DNA of 64,000 bases from M55B129 sp034189085 (lineage in GTDB: Bacteria; Bacillota; Dethiobacteria; DTU022): positions 10,626-74,625 of the forward strand of contig JAXHVH010000006.1 in NCBI GenBank assembly GCA_034189085.1, read 5' to 3'. Shown piece by piece: positions 24,970-32,163 of this stretch. The notes under the pieces are model-generated. The model saw nothing but the letters and a program-made list of their open reading frames with translations. It made no database searches and was not told the DNA's origin. The translations under genes and the position numbers were made by a program. How positions within the stretch are numbered: the stretch's first letter is position 1; the number at the start of each line of letters is the position of its first letter.

Positions 24970-25857
24970 ATGAGCAGGGTGGTGCGCGTGGGCTTGATTC
25001 AGGCCAGTCATGAAGTTAATGGAGATGAACCGGTTAAGAAACACAAAGAAGTGGCGCTGGAGAAACACCTGCGGTTAATTGCCCGGGCGGCTGAAGCAAA
25101 AGCCCAGGTAGTATGTTTCCAGGAACTGTTTTACGGGCCATATTTTTGTGCTGAACAGAACAGCAAATGGTATGCAGCGACGGAAAAGGTTCCAGAGGGG
25201 CCGACTACGAAGTTGATGCAGGAGCAGGCGAAAAAACACGGCCTGGTCCTGGTTGTCCCCCTCTATGAAGAAGAGATCACCGGTCTTTACTATAACACGG
25301 CGGCAGTTATTGATGCTGACGGTCGGTATCTGGGCAAATTCCGTAAAATACACCTGCCGCATGTCCAGGCCGGAGAATCCCAATATACCGGTTTCTGGGA
25401 AAAATATTATTTCCGTCCGGGAAATCTTGGACATCCTGTCTTCGAGACTTCCTTTGCCAGAATTGGTGTTTATATCTGTTATGATCGCCATTTCCCCGAG
25501 GGTCCCCGTATTCTCGGGCTCAACGGAGCAGAAATTGTTTTCAATCCTTCGGCTACGGTGGCCGGTCTTTCCGAACACCTCTGGAAGCTTGAGCAGCCTG
25601 CTCATGCCGTGGCCAATGGTTACTATGTTGGAGCAATTAACCGGGTTGGGACGGAAGCACCCTGGAATATGGGACATTTTTACGGAAGCAGTTACCTGTG
25701 CGACCCTCGTGGCCAGATCATTGCCGAAGGTAGCAGAGAGGATGAAGAAGTGGTCATTGGTGATGCCGATCTTGACATGATCAGGGAAGTGAGAAATGTT
25801 TGGCAGTTTTTCCGGGATCGCCGGCCTGAGACATACGGCCGGATCTGCACTCCATGA
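24970..25857 (+). CDS. Nitrilase-superfamily carbon-nitrogen hydrolase (beta-ureidopropionase-like)
   Basis: The 295-residue protein has the nitrilase-family Glu-Lys-Cys triad: Glu in VVCFQELFYGPYF (about residue 48), Lys in GKFRKIHLPH (about 122), and Cys in VYICYDRHFPEG (about 160). The family hydrolyses amide or carbamoyl bonds. Its place 27 bases before a dihydropyrimidinase suggests beta-ureidopropionase (N-carbamoyl-beta-alanine to beta-alanine), but N-carbamoyl amino acid or N-carbamoylputrescine amidase activity is equally open. GGGAGG 7 bases before ATG 24970 sets the start. No promoter stands out in the 265 bases upstream. Confidence 0.82.
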   Translation: MSRVVRVGLIQASHEVNGDEPVKKHKEVALEKHLRLIARAAEAKAQVVCFQELFYGPYFCAEQNSKWYAATEKVPEGPTTKLMQEQAKKHGLVLVVPLYEEEITGLYYNTAAVIDADGRYLGKFRKIHLPHVQAGESQYTGFWEKYYFRPGNLGHPVFETSFARIGVYICYDRHFPEGPRILGLNGAEIVFNPSATVAGLSEHLWKLEQPAHAVANGYYVGAINRVGTEAPWNMGHFYGSSYLCDPRGQIIAEGSREDEEVVIGDADLDMIREVRNVWQFFRDRRPETYGRICTP

Positions 25858-25884
25858 TTCAATAATTTAAAAGGAGAGGGCATC

Positions 25885-27267
25885 ATGCGGACAGTTATTA
25901 AAGATGGGACTCTGGTTACCGCTTCCGGCAGTTCCCGGGCCGATATCATCATTGAGGAAGAGAAAATAACAGCGATAGGCAGGTTTTCACCCCGCTTGGG
26001 CGATCGAACAATTGAAGCTACAGGCAAGCTGGTTCTGCCAGGAGCTATCGATGTGCATACTCACCTTGATATGCCCTTTGGTGGTACAGTTACGGCCGAT
26101 GATTTCACCACCGGTACTATTGCTGCTGCAGCGGGAGGAACCACCTGTATTTTGGATTATGCCATTCAAACTCCCGGGGACACTCTGCAGGAAACCCTGG
26201 CTACCTGGCATAAAAAAGCGGAAGGGAAATGCGCTGTCGATTATGGTTTTCATGTGGCAGTGACAGATCTTAATGAAAATGCACTAAATGAAATACCTGA
26301 ACTGGTAAAAAAAGGTTATCCTACATTTAAGGTTTTTATGGCCTACAAGGGAGTTTTTCAGATCGACGATGCTACCTTGCTGAAGGTCTTAAAAAAGGCC
26401 GGAGCAGCGGGAGGGCTGGTCCTTGTTCATGCGGAAAACGGCGATGTTATTGAGGTGCTGACCGGAGAGCTCCTGGCTGCCGGGAAAACTGCTCCACTTT
26501 ATCACGCCCTGAGCCGGCCGCCCCTGGCGGAAGAAGAAGCGGTAAACCGTTACATTGCCATGGCCGAGTTGAGCGGCTATCCGGCTTATATTGTTCATCT
26601 GAGCACGGCAGGTGCTCTACGCCTTGTTTCGTCGGCCAGGTTGAGGGGACTGCCGATCTACGCAGAAACCTGTCCCCAGTACCTTTTTCTTTCGATCGAT
26701 CGTTACAATGAGCCTGGCTTTGACGGAGCAAAATATGTTATGTCTCCTCCCCTGCGTGAAAAGGGCAACGAAGATCATCTCTGGGCTGGCTTGCGTTACG
26801 GGAACCTGCAGGTTGTTGCTTCCGATCACTGTTCTTTTAACTTGAAGGAGCAGAAAGAACTGGGCAGGAATAATTTTACCAAAATTCCGAACGGTGCTCC
26901 TGGGCTTGAGAACAGGGTCCAGCTGATGTTTGCGGGCGGGGTTGTTAAAGAGCGTATTGGCATTCATAAATTTGTCGATCTCGTCAGCACCTCACCGGCC
27001 AGGATTTTTGGCCTCTATCCGCAAAAAGGAACTATTGCCGTCGGCAGCGATGCCGATCTGGTAGTCTTCAATCCGGAAGCTGAATTTACCTTGAGCAGTG
27101 CAGAACAGTTCCAGAATGTCGATTATAATCCCTATGAGGGTTTCAGGGGGAAGGGAAGGCCGGAGCTTGTTTTTTCCCGCGGAACATTAATTTTTAAGCA
27201 TGGGAAATATACCGGTACTGTGGGGCACGGCCGGTTTATCCCGCGCCAGCCCTTCAGTGTTATCTGA
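25885..27267 (+). CDS. Dihydropyrimidinase/D-hydantoinase
   Basis: This cyclic amidohydrolase opens dihydropyrimidine or hydantoin rings. The 460-residue TIM-barrel protein has the binuclear metal residues: HTH in DVHTHLDMPF (about residues 57-59), the carboxylated lysine in FKVFMAYKG (about 148), His in LVHAENGD, His in YIVHLSTAGAL, and Asp in VVASDHCSFN. AAAGGAGAGG precedes ATG 25885. With the preceding amidohydrolase it forms the last two steps of reductive pyrimidine breakdown or hydantoin use. The dihydropyrimidine dehydrogenase is not in the window. Confidence 0.87.
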   Translation: MRTVIKDGTLVTASGSSRADIIIEEEKITAIGRFSPRLGDRTIEATGKLVLPGAIDVHTHLDMPFGGTVTADDFTTGTIAAAAGGTTCILDYAIQTPGDTLQETLATWHKKAEGKCAVDYGFHVAVTDLNENALNEIPELVKKGYPTFKVFMAYKGVFQIDDATLLKVLKKAGAAGGLVLVHAENGDVIEVLTGELLAAGKTAPLYHALSRPPLAEEEAVNRYIAMAELSGYPAYIVHLSTAGALRLVSSARLRGLPIYAETCPQYLFLSIDRYNEPGFDGAKYVMSPPLREKGNEDHLWAGLRYGNLQVVASDHCSFNLKEQKELGRNNFTKIPNGAPGLENRVQLMFAGGVVKERIGIHKFVDLVSTSPARIFGLYPQKGTIAVGSDADLVVFNPEAEFTLSSAEQFQNVDYNPYEGFRGKGRPELVFSRGTLIFKHGKYTGTVGHGRFIPRQPFSVI

Positions 27268-27306
27268 AAAGTTTCTATTCCGGTTGATGAAGGGAATGGC
27301 TCCTGT

Positions 27307-27323
27307 CACAGGGTATACCTGTG
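27307..27323 (+). promoter_or_regulatory. Inverted repeat upstream of aroF
   Basis: CACAGG (27307-27312) and CCTGTG (27318-27323) flank GTATA, 51 bases before the aroF start. It is compact enough to be an operator half-site pair or a short RNA hairpin. No promoter was securely placed beside it. Function unknown. Confidence 0.3.
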
Positions 27324-27374
27324 GAGTATTGTCTTTCCCTGCCATCTGTAACATGTTTTAAGGAGGTTCCAACA

Positions 27375-28388
27375 ATGATTGTTGTTATGAATCCCGGTGT
27401 CGGGAGGAAAGAAATTGACAGAATCACAGCCAGGTTAAAGAATATGGGTTACGGGGTACACCTCTCGACCGGTGAAAATCGAACCGTAATTGGGGTAATA
27501 GGTCAGCGTCGGGAAGAAGTAGCTCAGACCATGGAAGCCATGCCAGAGGTAGAAAAGGTTGTATTTATCAGCAGACCTTTTAAACTGGCCGGCCGTGAAT
27601 TTCATCCGGAAAATACGGTTATTGAAATCGGCGATCTTACGGTTGGCGGAGAAGAGCTTGTTTTGATGGCCGGACCCTGTGCGGTTGAAAATGAGGAACA
27701 ACTGATGGAAGCGGCTGTTGCTGTTAAAGAAGCAGGAGCCAGGGTGCTCAGGGGTGGAGCTTTTAAACCGCGCACCTCCCCCTATAGTTTCCAGGGATTG
27801 GAAAATGAAGGATTGCGGTTTCTGGATCAGGTCCGTTCAAAAACCGGTCTGTATATTGTCACTGAAGTAATGGATCAATTCACTGTAGCTGAAGTAGCCG
27901 AATGTGCCGATATCATTCAGATCGGTGCCCGAAACATGCAAAATTATTATTTGCTGCGGGAATTGGGCAAGATTCGCAAGCCTGTCCTGCTGAAGAGAGG
28001 CCTGTCGGCAACTATTGAAGAGTGGTTAATGGCGGCAGAATATATTTTGAGTGGTGGTAATTACGAGGTGATTCTTTGTGAAAGAGGAATACGCACATTT
28101 GAACCATATACGCGCAATACCCTTGATTTAAGCGCGGTCCCGCTGGTTAAGCAGTTGAGCCACCTGCCGATCATTGTCGATCCGAGCCATGGTACCGGGC
28201 TTGCCGGACTTGTTCCATACATGAGCAGGGCAGCGCTGGCAGCGGGTGCCGACGGCCTGATGATCGAAGTGCATCCCAATCCCCAGGAGGCGCTTTCCGA
28301 TGGACCGCAATCGTTAACTCCCCGGCAGTTCAAAGAGCTGGTGGGGTCGCTGAAAGGAGTGGCGGCCAGTGTGGGAAGAATCATCTGA
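27375..28388 (+). CDS. aroF: 3-deoxy-7-phosphoheptulonate synthase (type I-beta)
   Basis: This enzyme condenses phosphoenolpyruvate and erythrose-4-phosphate, the entry step of aromatic amino acid synthesis. The 337-residue protein has an N-terminal ferredoxin-like regulatory domain (about residues 1-70) as in Thermotoga-type enzymes, where Tyr/Phe feedback acts. The barrel follows with MAGPCAVENEEQ, RGGAFKPRTSPYSFQG, IGARNMQNYYLL, KRGLSATIEEWL and VDPSHGTG. AGGAGG 8 bases upstream selects ATG 27375. The last 20 bases overlap tyrA. Confidence 0.93.
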   Translation: MIVVMNPGVGRKEIDRITARLKNMGYGVHLSTGENRTVIGVIGQRREEVAQTMEAMPEVEKVVFISRPFKLAGREFHPENTVIEIGDLTVGGEELVLMAGPCAVENEEQLMEAAVAVKEAGARVLRGGAFKPRTSPYSFQGLENEGLRFLDQVRSKTGLYIVTEVMDQFTVAEVAECADIIQIGARNMQNYYLLRELGKIRKPVLLKRGLSATIEEWLMAAEYILSGGNYEVILCERGIRTFEPYTRNTLDLSAVPLVKQLSHLPIIVDPSHGTGLAGLVPYMSRAALAAGADGLMIEVHPNPQEALSDGPQSLTPRQFKELVGSLKGVAASVGRII

Positions 28389-29499
28389 CAACAAGGTTAT
28401 ATTTCGGAAGGTGGCACTGATTGGCACCGGCTTGATCGGGGGGAGTATTGGAATGGCTCTCCGTGAAAAAGGTCTGGCAGGTGAAATAACCGGTTTCGAT
28501 CGTGATGAGGCAACCTGCAGAAAAGCGGTGCAGAGAAAAGCAGTTGACCTGGCGGTGGAATCACCGTCGGAAGCAGTTCAGGATGCCGACCTGGTAATCC
28601 TGGCCGTTCCGGTGATCAGCGCAGTGGAAGTGCTGCGGGAGATAATACCGGCAATCAGCAGTGGGGCGATAATCACTGATGTTGGTAGCACGAAAAGTGC
28701 AATCATGGCCACTGTGGAGCAAATTTTGCCGGCAGGTGTTTCATTTATCGGCGGCCACCCGATGGCCGGATCCGAAGAAAGCGGCATCGAAAGTGCTGAT
28801 CCTGCTCTTCTTGAAAATGCCATCTATGTTTTAACACCGGCACCGGGGACTTCCGAACAGGCTGTTGGCAGGCTGAGTGTTCTAATTGAAAGTATTGGTG
28901 CTCAGCCCATCGTTCTCGATCCTTTGAAACATGATCGTATCGTAGCTATGGTCAGCCATTTGCCTCATATCGCAGCCGCATCGCTGGTCCAGAGCGTTGC
29001 CGTAACAGAGGATGTGGAATTGGTGCGCACTCTGGCGGCAGGTGGTTTTCGCGACAGTACCAGGATTGCTCTGGGCGACCCTGAGGTATGGCGCGACATC
29101 TGCATCAGTAATCGCTGGGCCCTTCTGGCTGCTCTCAAATCATTTAAAGCCAGCATTGATAAACTGGAAAAATATCTGGCGGAACCGAATGCTGAAGGGA
29201 TTCAAGAATACCTCTTACAGGCCAGGGATTATCGTTCTTCCATCCCTTACCGGGGCCGCAGCATTCTACCTGAAATATATACGCTTGTTGTTTTGGTTCG
29301 TGATACACCGGGTATTCTGGCCAGGGTTACCGGGATCCTTGGTGATGCCGGGATTAACATTGATGCTATCGAAATTATGCATATCAGGGAGCTTTCCGGA
29401 GGAAGCATAAAGCTGGGATTTAAAACCAGGGATCAGCAGCAGAAAGCCCTCCAACTACTTACGGAGGAGGGCTATTATGTAAGTTGCCCCGAAGATTGA
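28369..29499 (+). CDS. tyrA: Prephenate dehydrogenase with ACT domain
   Basis: TyrA oxidatively decarboxylates prephenate to 4-hydroxyphenylpyruvate with NAD(P) for tyrosine synthesis. The 376-residue protein has the Rossmann loop VALIGTGLIGGSIGMAL (about residues 15-31), ITDVGSTKSAIM, FIGGHPMAGSEESG with the catalytic His, and a C-terminal ACT domain (YTLVVLVRDTPGILARVTG onward) for feedback. GTG 28369 has AAAGGAG 9 bases upstream, inside aroF, so the two are translationally coupled. Confidence 0.93.
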   Translation: MWEESSDNKVIFRKVALIGTGLIGGSIGMALREKGLAGEITGFDRDEATCRKAVQRKAVDLAVESPSEAVQDADLVILAVPVISAVEVLREIIPAISSGAIITDVGSTKSAIMATVEQILPAGVSFIGGHPMAGSEESGIESADPALLENAIYVLTPAPGTSEQAVGRLSVLIESIGAQPIVLDPLKHDRIVAMVSHLPHIAAASLVQSVAVTEDVELVRTLAAGGFRDSTRIALGDPEVWRDICISNRWALLAALKSFKASIDKLEKYLAEPNAEGIQEYLLQARDYRSSIPYRGRSILPEIYTLVVLVRDTPGILARVTGILGDAGINIDAIEIMHIRELSGGSIKLGFKTRDQQQKALQLLTEEGYYVSCPED

Positions 29500-29536
29500 T
29501 CTTCATGGAGCACTGGAAAAGAAAACGATCCTGGTT

Positions 29537-29974
29537 TTATGAAAGGGTGCTTTTGCTCTGATCAATCTTTTTCTGTTCATCAGCCAGCTCAGACAGTGTT
29601 TTTGACTGCAGTTCCCTTTTAACAGCATCTCTGACCCTTATCCAAACGTCACGGGTTACGCATTGATCCGCCCTTTTGCAGTAAAAATCATCGTCAACAC
29701 ATGAAACGGGAGAGATAGAACCCTCGACGCTTTCCACAATATCGAAAAGGGTTATTTTGGTGGGATCGACAGAAAGGTGATATCCGCCTTGACTGCCCTT
29801 GCGGGTTCTGACAAATCCTCGTGCTCTCAGGGGGGCCATGATTTGTTCCAGGTATTTAACCGATAAGTCCTGTTTGCAGGCGATATTATTAAGCTGTATG
29901 GCTTCTTCCTTGTAATTGACGGCCAGTTCAATCATCGCCCGTGCAGCATAGCGCACTTTAGTTGAAAACTGCAC
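29537..29974 (-). CDS. Rrf2-family transcriptional regulator (IscR-like)
   Basis: The 145-residue protein has the Rrf2 winged helix: MQFSTKVRYAARAMIELA, the recognition region LSVKYLEQIMAPLRARGFVRTRKGSQGGYHLS, and a later three-cysteine loop (CVDDDFYCKRADQC, about residues 93-106) that in IscR and NsrR relatives ligates an iron-sulfur cluster. It is convergent with tyrA and divergent from the bifunctional-nuclease gene. No iscS or suf gene adjoins. Targets are unknown; iron-sulfur or redox sensing is inferred from the cysteines. Confidence 0.85.
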   Translation of the reverse strand: MQFSTKVRYAARAMIELAVNYKEEAIQLNNIACKQDLSVKYLEQIMAPLRARGFVRTRKGSQGGYHLSVDPTKITLFDIVESVEGSISPVSCVDDDFYCKRADQCVTRDVWIRVRDAVKRELQSKTLSELADEQKKIDQSKSTLS

Positions 29975-30290
29975 TGTTTTTACCTCACAATTCTATAGTA
30001 TTTCCATAAATTTAATTACATTCTACATTGATTTTAACTTCTTACGGTTCCCATGTCAAAGCTTCTTTGCAGGCATTACCTGTGCATCCTATGTTCAGTA
30101 TCTTTTTGCAGACAGGAAGGAACAGGTATGTCCTAAAGCAAAAATTAGCCTGCTTCACAGCGAGCGATATCGGTAACTGCGCCTGTGTTATTGTAACAGG
30201 AATGATTTGTTTTCTTTTGGTGTCATTTGTTTAATCGTTGTTCTGATTGTGATAAAATAAAAATAAGAAGTTATAAGGGGGAATTGCATA
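29975..30290 (+). other. Divergent intergenic region, no gene seen
   Basis: 316 bases between the leftward Rrf2 gene and the rightward gene at 30291. A short open frame at 30028-30234 has no ribosome site or family features and is not called. TGATAA/TAAAAT bases near 30250 with TTGTTT about 17 bases upstream could be a promoter for the rightward gene, but the fit is weak. It probably contains the regulator's own promoter. Confidence 0.4.
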
Positions 30291-30725
30291 ATGATTAAGA
30301 TGGAAGTAAAGACAGTAACTGCTGATCATGGGGGCAATTTTCTGATTTTGCTAATGGATGAAGAGGAAAAAAAAGTGTTGCCCATATCGATCGGTCCTCT
30401 TGAAGCTCAGGCAATTGCCCTTGTCCTGCAGGATGAGATACCACCCCGCCCGCTGACCCATGACCTGTTGAAATCAGTGTGTGAAAGACTGGGTGCTGTT
30501 ATGGAAAAAGTGGTCATCACCGACATCAAGGAAAGTACATTTTACGCGGAAATCTATTTTCAGCAGAACGGTGAAACCCTGGTTATCGATTCCAGGCCCA
30601 GCGATGCCATCGCCCTGGCTTTGCGTTTAGAAGCCCCAATATACATGGAGACGAGATTAATAGAATTTACATACGACTACCAGGATATCATTGCCAAAGA
30701 CGGTGGCGAAGACGAACTTCATTAG
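30291..30725 (+). CDS. Bifunctional nuclease-domain (BFN/DUF151) protein
   Basis: The 144-residue protein matches the DUF151/BFN domain: an N-terminal MEVKTVTADHGGNFLILLMDEEEKKVLPISIGPLEAQ-type strand pattern, then RPLTHDLLKSV and the diagnostic IDSRPSDAIALALRLEAPIY. Plant BFN proteins have RNase/DNase activity. In bacteria the domain is common in Thermotogota, Bacillota and actinobacteria, with the role unproven. AAGGGGGAA precedes ATG 30291. It is a single-gene unit closed by the terminator at 30764. Confidence 0.85.
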   Translation: MIKMEVKTVTADHGGNFLILLMDEEEKKVLPISIGPLEAQAIALVLQDEIPPRPLTHDLLKSVCERLGAVMEKVVITDIKESTFYAEIYFQQNGETLVIDSRPSDAIALALRLEAPIYMETRLIEFTYDYQDIIAKDGGEDELH

Positions 30726-30763
30726 AAGATTATTGCCAGGCAAGATCAAAAAACATAGCAGGA

Positions 30764-30788
30764 GGGAACTGTATCAGTCCCTTTTTTT
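30764..30788 (+). terminator. Rho-independent terminator after BFN gene
   Basis: GGGA-A-CTG / CAG-TCCC (30764-30781) forms a short stem with one bulge and a TAT loop, followed by seven T residues. It ends the rightward BFN transcript 38 bases after the stop. Confidence 0.7.
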
Positions 30789-30892
30789 ATTGGTCGAACC
30801 CTGGTTTTTGAACAAGGATTACTCCTGCGATAATTACAGTTGCCGAAATAATATTAGTGCTGCCTTTGGCAGAGATGGCCGGACGTAAAAAA

Positions 30893-31630
30893 CTAATAGG
30901 GACTCAGCAGATCAGGGCGGACTGCCTCGATCCCCTGGGTATATTTGCTGTTGGCGACATATTTCAAGCCGTGCAGACGAGCCAACCGGCTAAGCCAGAG
31001 TGGTTGATGATGACGGCATTTTATCTTCAGGATAATCATGTGGAATAAATGTTTTTTGAAAAGTGTTGAGGACGGAAATAGAGTGTCTGCCAGGCAGCTT
31101 CTGACATCATGATCAAAGGTAATCCTTAAGTCTTCGCGATTCCTGGGACGGCAGCCTTCGCGGTAATACTGGACGAGAACCACAGGGTGCGAAGAGCGCA
31201 GGTGATTAATTCTTTCAAATTCTTCCAGGACAGGGTCTTTCATGGCCGGCCAGTGGCCCGTTTTCATGAAGTGGTTGTAATCAGCAGTGGAGATGACCTT
31301 GCTGTACTTTTCTATCGATTCGCCCCACCGATTTTTAAGCTCCGCTTTAAGGACTGTCCCATTGTCCATCGTTTTGCTGTATGTCCTTATACGGCATTTA
31401 ATCCGCCCGAAATTTCCTTCAATTTTTTCATAGTAAGTCTCGAAGTGTTCGTTATCAAGATAGAGGCTGCGGACGAGGTGCCGGTTCTGCGGGGCTGTTC
31501 GCGTAAAGTGATCGGGTTCCAGATACAGGCGGGATGCATTCCTGGGGCGGTAGTACTGGATCGCCGACAGGTGATATTTGTATTCAAACCGCCAGGGAAT
31601 GACCTGCTGGGTGAGATTATTAATTAGCAT
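30893..31630 (-). CDS. VTC-domain polyphosphate polymerase family protein
   Basis: The 245-residue protein is a bacterial VTC domain (yeast Vtc4-like tunnel fold that makes polyphosphate from ATP). It shows the basic tunnel pattern FEYKYHLS, LVRSLYLDNEHFETYYEK, GRIKCRIRTYS, LKAELKNR, the later Arg in LVQYYREGCRP, and the closing ILKIKCRHHQPLWL and SKYTQGI. It is the last gene of a leftward CotH-DUF4956-VTC block, a known arrangement. Unlike its two upstream neighbours it appears intact. Its former membrane partner (DUF4956) is truncated, so activity in this strain is uncertain. Confidence 0.8.
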   Translation of the reverse strand: MLINNLTQQVIPWRFEYKYHLSAIQYYRPRNASRLYLEPDHFTRTAPQNRHLVRSLYLDNEHFETYYEKIEGNFGRIKCRIRTYSKTMDNGTVLKAELKNRWGESIEKYSKVISTADYNHFMKTGHWPAMKDPVLEEFERINHLRSSHPVVLVQYYREGCRPRNREDLRITFDHDVRSCLADTLFPSSTLFKKHLFHMIILKIKCRHHQPLWLSRLARLHGLKYVANSKYTQGIEAVRPDLLSPY

Positions 31631-31648
31631 AAAAAACCTCCGGTTGTG

Positions 31649-32163
31649 CTACATGGGCAGGGCCAGCTGGGGAGCCAGCAGGGATACCTTTTCGATGCCC
31701 GGCAGGCTTTTTAACCTGCGGATAAATTCTTCGGTTTTATGTTCCTGTTCCAGGGTGAAGCGCAGTTCGTAAACAATCTCCCAGCCGTTGTCGATCAGAT
31801 CCTGGGATCTGATCCTCGAACGGGAGCTGTAATCTTGTATAATACCGGCTGTTTCTTCAGGGAACTGCTCGCTGCTGCCCGAGACGACCAGGACGAAATC
31901 GGAATGGCGGGGACGGCCGTATTCGAAAGCAAACATGAGGAAGACGATTATGGCGATCAAAATAGTGGCCAGCAAAGCTATGCTCCAGTTTTCTGTTCCG
32001 TAGCCCAGGCCTACAACAATCACCCAGAAAAGATAAACCATATCGCGCGTATCCTTAATCAGTGTCTGGAAGCGCACGATAGCCAGTGAGCCGATCAAGC
32101 CAAGGGACAGGACGAGGTTGCCGCGGATGAAAAACATTACCAGCGCTACTACCGGGGCATATC
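31649..32163 (-). pseudogene. N-terminally truncated DUF4956 membrane protein
   Basis: DUF4956 proteins pair with VTC polymerases and normally start with two or three membrane helices before the conserved VALVMFFIRGNL/GLIGSLAIVRFRT block. Here the open frame begins almost at that block. The ATG at 32137 gives 162 residues starting MFFIRGNLVLSLGLIGSLAIVRFQTLIKDTRD, then helices (MVYLFWVIVVGLGYGT and IALLATILIAIIVFLMF) and the soluble tail. Codons just upstream in the same frame still read RGRYAPVVALV, the family sequence, and run into CotH-derived sequence. So about 50-70 N-terminal residues were lost by deletion. A shortened product from ATG 32137 is possible. Confidence 0.65.

Noticed and set aside
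28061..28384. 107-codon minus-strand frame within aroF and other long antisense frames in GC-richer genes
   Set aside because: These are antisense to conserved enzymes and have no independent support.
29443..29476. GC-rich hairpin AGCCCTCC/GGAGGGCT near the end of tyrA
   Set aside because: It lies inside coding sequence and lacks a following T-run, so it is not a convincing terminator.
30028..30234. 68-codon frame between Rrf2 and the BFN gene
   Set aside because: No ribosome binding site, no recognisable family, mixed composition; treated as chance.
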